Of a DNA stretch of 64,000 nt, positions 61,955-64,000 are shown piece by piece. The notes beneath the pieces are model-generated. The model saw only the letters and a list, made by a program, of their open reading frames with translations. It searched no databases and was not told where the DNA came from. The stretch is from Parabacteroides sp. PF5-6 (lineage in GTDB: Bacteria > Bacteroidota > Bacteroidia > Bacteroidales > Tannerellaceae). The stretch spans positions 186,001-250,000 of the forward strand of contig NZ_JAQFIN010000004.1 in assembly GCF_029504695.1 (NCBI RefSeq), given 5' to 3'. How positions within the stretch are numbered: position 1 is the first letter of the stretch; each line of letters opens with the position of its first letter. The translations under genes and the position numbers were made by a program.

Positions 61955-63070
61955 ATGACATTCAAAGAATTAAATATATCTGAATCGATATTAAAAACAT
62001 TAGATGAAAAAGGATATGTAAGCCCTACGCCCATACAGGAGCAGGCCATTCCAATCGTATTGAAACAAAGAGACCTCCTGGGCCTGGCCCAGACGGGAAC
62101 GGGTAAGACTGCCGCGTTCTCCATCCCAATCATACAACAGTTGTATCTCAACTGCAAGAAAGAACAAAGACGACAGATCAAAGCCCTGATCCTGACGCCT
62201 ACGCGTGAGTTGGCGATCCAGATCAACGACTGCATCCGGGAGTACGGCAAGTACACCGGCCTGCGCCATGCGATCATCTATGGCGGCGTGAAGCAACACG
62301 AGCAGGTGAAGGCCCTGCAGGCAGGTGTTGATATCCTGGTGGCTACGCCCGGGCGTTTATTGGACCTGATGAACCAGGGGTATGTGCACCTCGAGGCGAT
62401 CCGTCACTTTGTGTTGGACGAAGCCGACCGGATGCTCGATATGGGTTTCATCCACGACATCAAAAAGATATTGCCCCGGTTGCCGCGGGAGAAGCAAACC
62501 CTGTTGTTCTCGGCAACGATGCCGCAGACGATCGCTTCGATCTCCCAATCGATCCAGCGCAATCCGGTCCGGGTGGAAGTAACCCCCGCCTCGTCCGTAG
62601 TCGATACGGTGGAGCAATACCTTTATTATGTAGAGAAGAACGAGAAAAAGAATCTCTTGATCGATCTCCTGGGCAAAGACAAGAAACAATCCGCCCTGAT
62701 CTTCTCGCGCACCAAGCATGGCGCCGATAAGATCGCTCGTCTGCTCTGCAAGGCCGGTATCGGCAGCGAGGCCATTCATGGCAATAAGTCGCAGAACGCC
62801 CGGCAACGTGCACTGACAAATTTCAAATCGAACAAAACCCGGGTATTGATCGCTACGGATATCGCCGCGCGCGGGATCGATATCGATCAGTTGGAGTTGG
62901 TGATCAACTACGACCTGCCCGATGTGCCCGAGACCTACGTACACCGGATCGGCCGTACAGGCCGGGCAGGAAACACCGGCACAGCACTGACCTTCTGCGC
63001 CGAAGATGAGAAACTGATGTTGCGCGATATTCAACGCCTGACGGGTAAAAAACTTCAGGTAGCACGTTAA
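61955..63070 (+). CDS. DEAD-box RNA helicase (RhlE-like)
   Basis: 371 residues. Q motif PTPIQEQAIP, Walker A AQTGTGKT (K51), PTRELAIQ, TPGRLLD, DEAD at 155-158 (VLDEADRMLDMGF), FSATMP, then the second domain ALIFSRTKHGADKIARLL, TRVLIATDIAARGIDI and YVHRIGRTGRAG. The C-terminal tail is short, without the basic extension of larger members. RNA unwinding in ribosome assembly or mRNA decay. Followed by a 21-bp-phased array that doubles as terminator. Confidence 0.95.
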   Translation: MTFKELNISESILKTLDEKGYVSPTPIQEQAIPIVLKQRDLLGLAQTGTGKTAAFSIPIIQQLYLNCKKEQRRQIKALILTPTRELAIQINDCIREYGKYTGLRHAIIYGGVKQHEQVKALQAGVDILVATPGRLLDLMNQGYVHLEAIRHFVLDEADRMLDMGFIHDIKKILPRLPREKQTLLFSATMPQTIASISQSIQRNPVRVEVTPASSVVDTVEQYLYYVEKNEKKNLLIDLLGKDKKQSALIFSRTKHGADKIARLLCKAGIGSEAIHGNKSQNARQRALTNFKSNKTRVLIATDIAARGIDIDQLELVINYDLPDVPETYVHRIGRTGRAGNTGTALTFCAEDEKLMLRDIQRLTGKKLQVAR

Positions 63071-63080
63071 TCCTAACGGA

Positions 63081-63164
63081 TAGTTGCCGACTTTTTCCAC
63101 AAAGGCGGCAAATTTTCCCCAATAGCCGGCAGCTTTTTTTGAAAGGCTGCCGGCTATTTTCTTC
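63081..63164. repeat. 21-bp-phased array of four units, including the helicase terminator
   Basis: Units start at 63081, 63102, 63123 and 63144, each a G/C core (GTTGCCGAC, GGCGGCAAA, GCCGGCAGC, GCTGCCGGC) followed by TTTT. Units three and four pair as a hairpin (TAGCCGGCAGC/GCTGCCGGCTA) followed by TTTT, a good terminator for the helicase gene. Confidence 0.8.
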
Positions 63165-63409
63165 TTCAGTCAATTTAAATTGGCTTCATCTCAAGTACTT
63201 TTCTGCCTCCCGTTCACTGCGGGATGAACTTTATGTCCTTATATTCTTTTCCCCTTCTTTTTTCCCTCTTATTTCGTAACAAACGCTCTTTGTTTTAGTC
63301 ACTTTAGTGCTTGATGCGCCTTCTTGTCCCCTCTACTTTTGTCTCGCGAAAATAACCGTTTAGACATGACGATAGTATTTACCCCCCCCCCATTAAATTT
63401 TTAAAGGAA
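63165..63409. other. Intergenic region with ten-C homopolymer
   Basis: 245 bp before the leucine-rich-protein gene. It contains a run of ten C at 63382-63391, 18 nt upstream of the ATG. No consensus -7 box was found, and the rest shows nothing definite. Confidence 0.6.
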
Positions 63410-64000
63410 ATGAAGAAGAAAATGACTTTTTTAGTTCTCGTATTGTTTGGGCTGATGGTCCAATGGCAGCCTGTGGCTGCGCAGGATCTACCCTACAACA
63501 CCGAAGACATGACAACGCTGAAGCAGTTCTTTATGAGCCATCCGGGTTTATTGAAGCTCTGGTGTACTTCCCTCCCCAGTGAAAGACCGGATGACACCAA
63601 TGCGGATGACCCCTTATGGGATGCCCAACCGAAAGGTTGGCATACTAAATGTGGTATGACCTGGATAGTTGATGAACAAAAGAATGAAAACACGATCCAA
63701 AGAATCAGTATCAGTAGTACGAAAACGAATTTGGAGAAAGTGACGTTGAGCGGTTTCAAAAACCTGCTGACCATAAAGTTCGAAGGGTTTAAAGCATTGA
63801 AAGAACTCGTTTTGGACGATCTTCCGGCTTTGACGGCGATCAATCTCAAAAGCGCCGAAGTGGAAAGCCTCACCTGTACAGATCTTCCGGCTTTGAAGAA
63901 TATTGATGCGACTAAGTCCTCGTTGAAAAGTTTTACACATAGCAATCTCTCCGCTTTAGAGGTGTTACTTGTGCAAGAAACCCAATTAGAGTCTCTGGAT
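63410..64000 (+). CDS. Secreted leucine-rich-repeat protein (partial)
   Basis: 197 residues to the window edge, open at the 3' end. Leader MKKKMTFLVLVLFGLMVQWQ with a PVAAQ cleavage region, then a spacer domain (MTTLKQFFMSHPGLLKLWCT) and leucine-rich repeats of about 20 residues (LEKVTLSGFKNLLTIKFEGF, LKELVLDDLPALTAINLKSA, VESLTCTDLPALKNIDATKS, LEVLLVQETQLESLD). Surface or secreted LRR protein of the Bacteroidales type; binding partner unknown. AAAGGA lies directly upstream of the ATG. Confidence 0.85.
   Translation, partial: MKKKMTFLVLVLFGLMVQWQPVAAQDLPYNTEDMTTLKQFFMSHPGLLKLWCTSLPSERPDDTNADDPLWDAQPKGWHTKCGMTWIVDEQKNENTIQRISISSTKTNLEKVTLSGFKNLLTIKFEGFKALKELVLDDLPALTAINLKSAEVESLTCTDLPALKNIDATKSSLKSFTHSNLSALEVLLVQETQLESLD

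Overview
The window looks like Bacteroidales chromosome, probably Parabacteroides or a close relative. The evidence is the repeated Bacteroidetes-type -7 box (TAnnTTTG) in front of many genes, a TonB-dependent receptor and an outer-membrane beta-barrel protein with carboxypeptidase-D-like N-termini, Tat-type leaders on sugar enzymes, a six-bladed-propeller lipoprotein and PAS/TPR sensor kinases. Genus is an inference from gene style only.

Layout. 1-11 kb is housekeeping and nearby genes: typA (partial), rpsO, an XRE-cupin regulator with an acyl-CoA ligase, a DUF559 nuclease-like gene between palindromic repeats, a TonB-dependent receptor, and valS carrying two in-frame repeat-derived insertions. 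10.9-19 kb is a tandem family of four TPR sensor histidine kinases with no response regulator; one has Asn at the phosphoacceptor position and one carries an internal TGA. 19-21.5 kb holds a sugar isomerase-like protein, a lipoprotein and a small conserved-looking protein.

21.5-32.4 kb is a tRNA-Thr integrative island. Two identical tRNA-Thr(CGT) copies bound about 10.3 kb with a tyrosine integrase at the right end, paired TTTACACA arm-like sites at both ends, and a second catalytic-domain-only recombinase. Cargo includes RadC/JAB, a helicase with an unusual Walker A, a Gp37/Gp68 (DUF5131) protein, a PD-(D/E)XK-like protein and envelope proteins. A ~66-bp inverted-repeat element occurs six times, and for two genes it ends 47-49 nt before the start codon. 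A third, partial tRNA copy lies beyond an MNT antitoxin gene whose HEPN partner it has truncated. Next comes a repeat-dense kilobase (32.5-33.4 kb) with three short 21/22-bp-phased arrays and two large hairpins.

33.4-38.5 kb holds an HTH regulator divergent from a PAS/GAF histidine kinase and a propeller lipoprotein. 38.5-54.3 kb is a seven-gene minus-strand locus that joins a tripartite RND efflux system (TolC, membrane fusion protein, RND pump) to ABC modules. It includes a second RND protein fused to extra membrane helices and a complete ABC ATPase, and an ABC permease carrying an M1-like extracytoplasmic region without a visible HExxH plus a golvesin-like C-terminus. This is the strongest candidate for an undescribed system. 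54.6-61.8 kb has an outer-membrane beta-barrel protein and a set of Tat-leader carbohydrate enzymes (isomerase-like, Gfo/Idh/MocA, GH5). 62-64 kb has a DEAD-box RNA helicase and the start of a secreted leucine-rich protein.

A recurring theme is intergenic short arrays with a period of 11 or 21-22 bp (one or two helical turns) and unrelated core sequences, at 32.5, 33, 33.2, 44.1, 57.1 and 63.1 kb.
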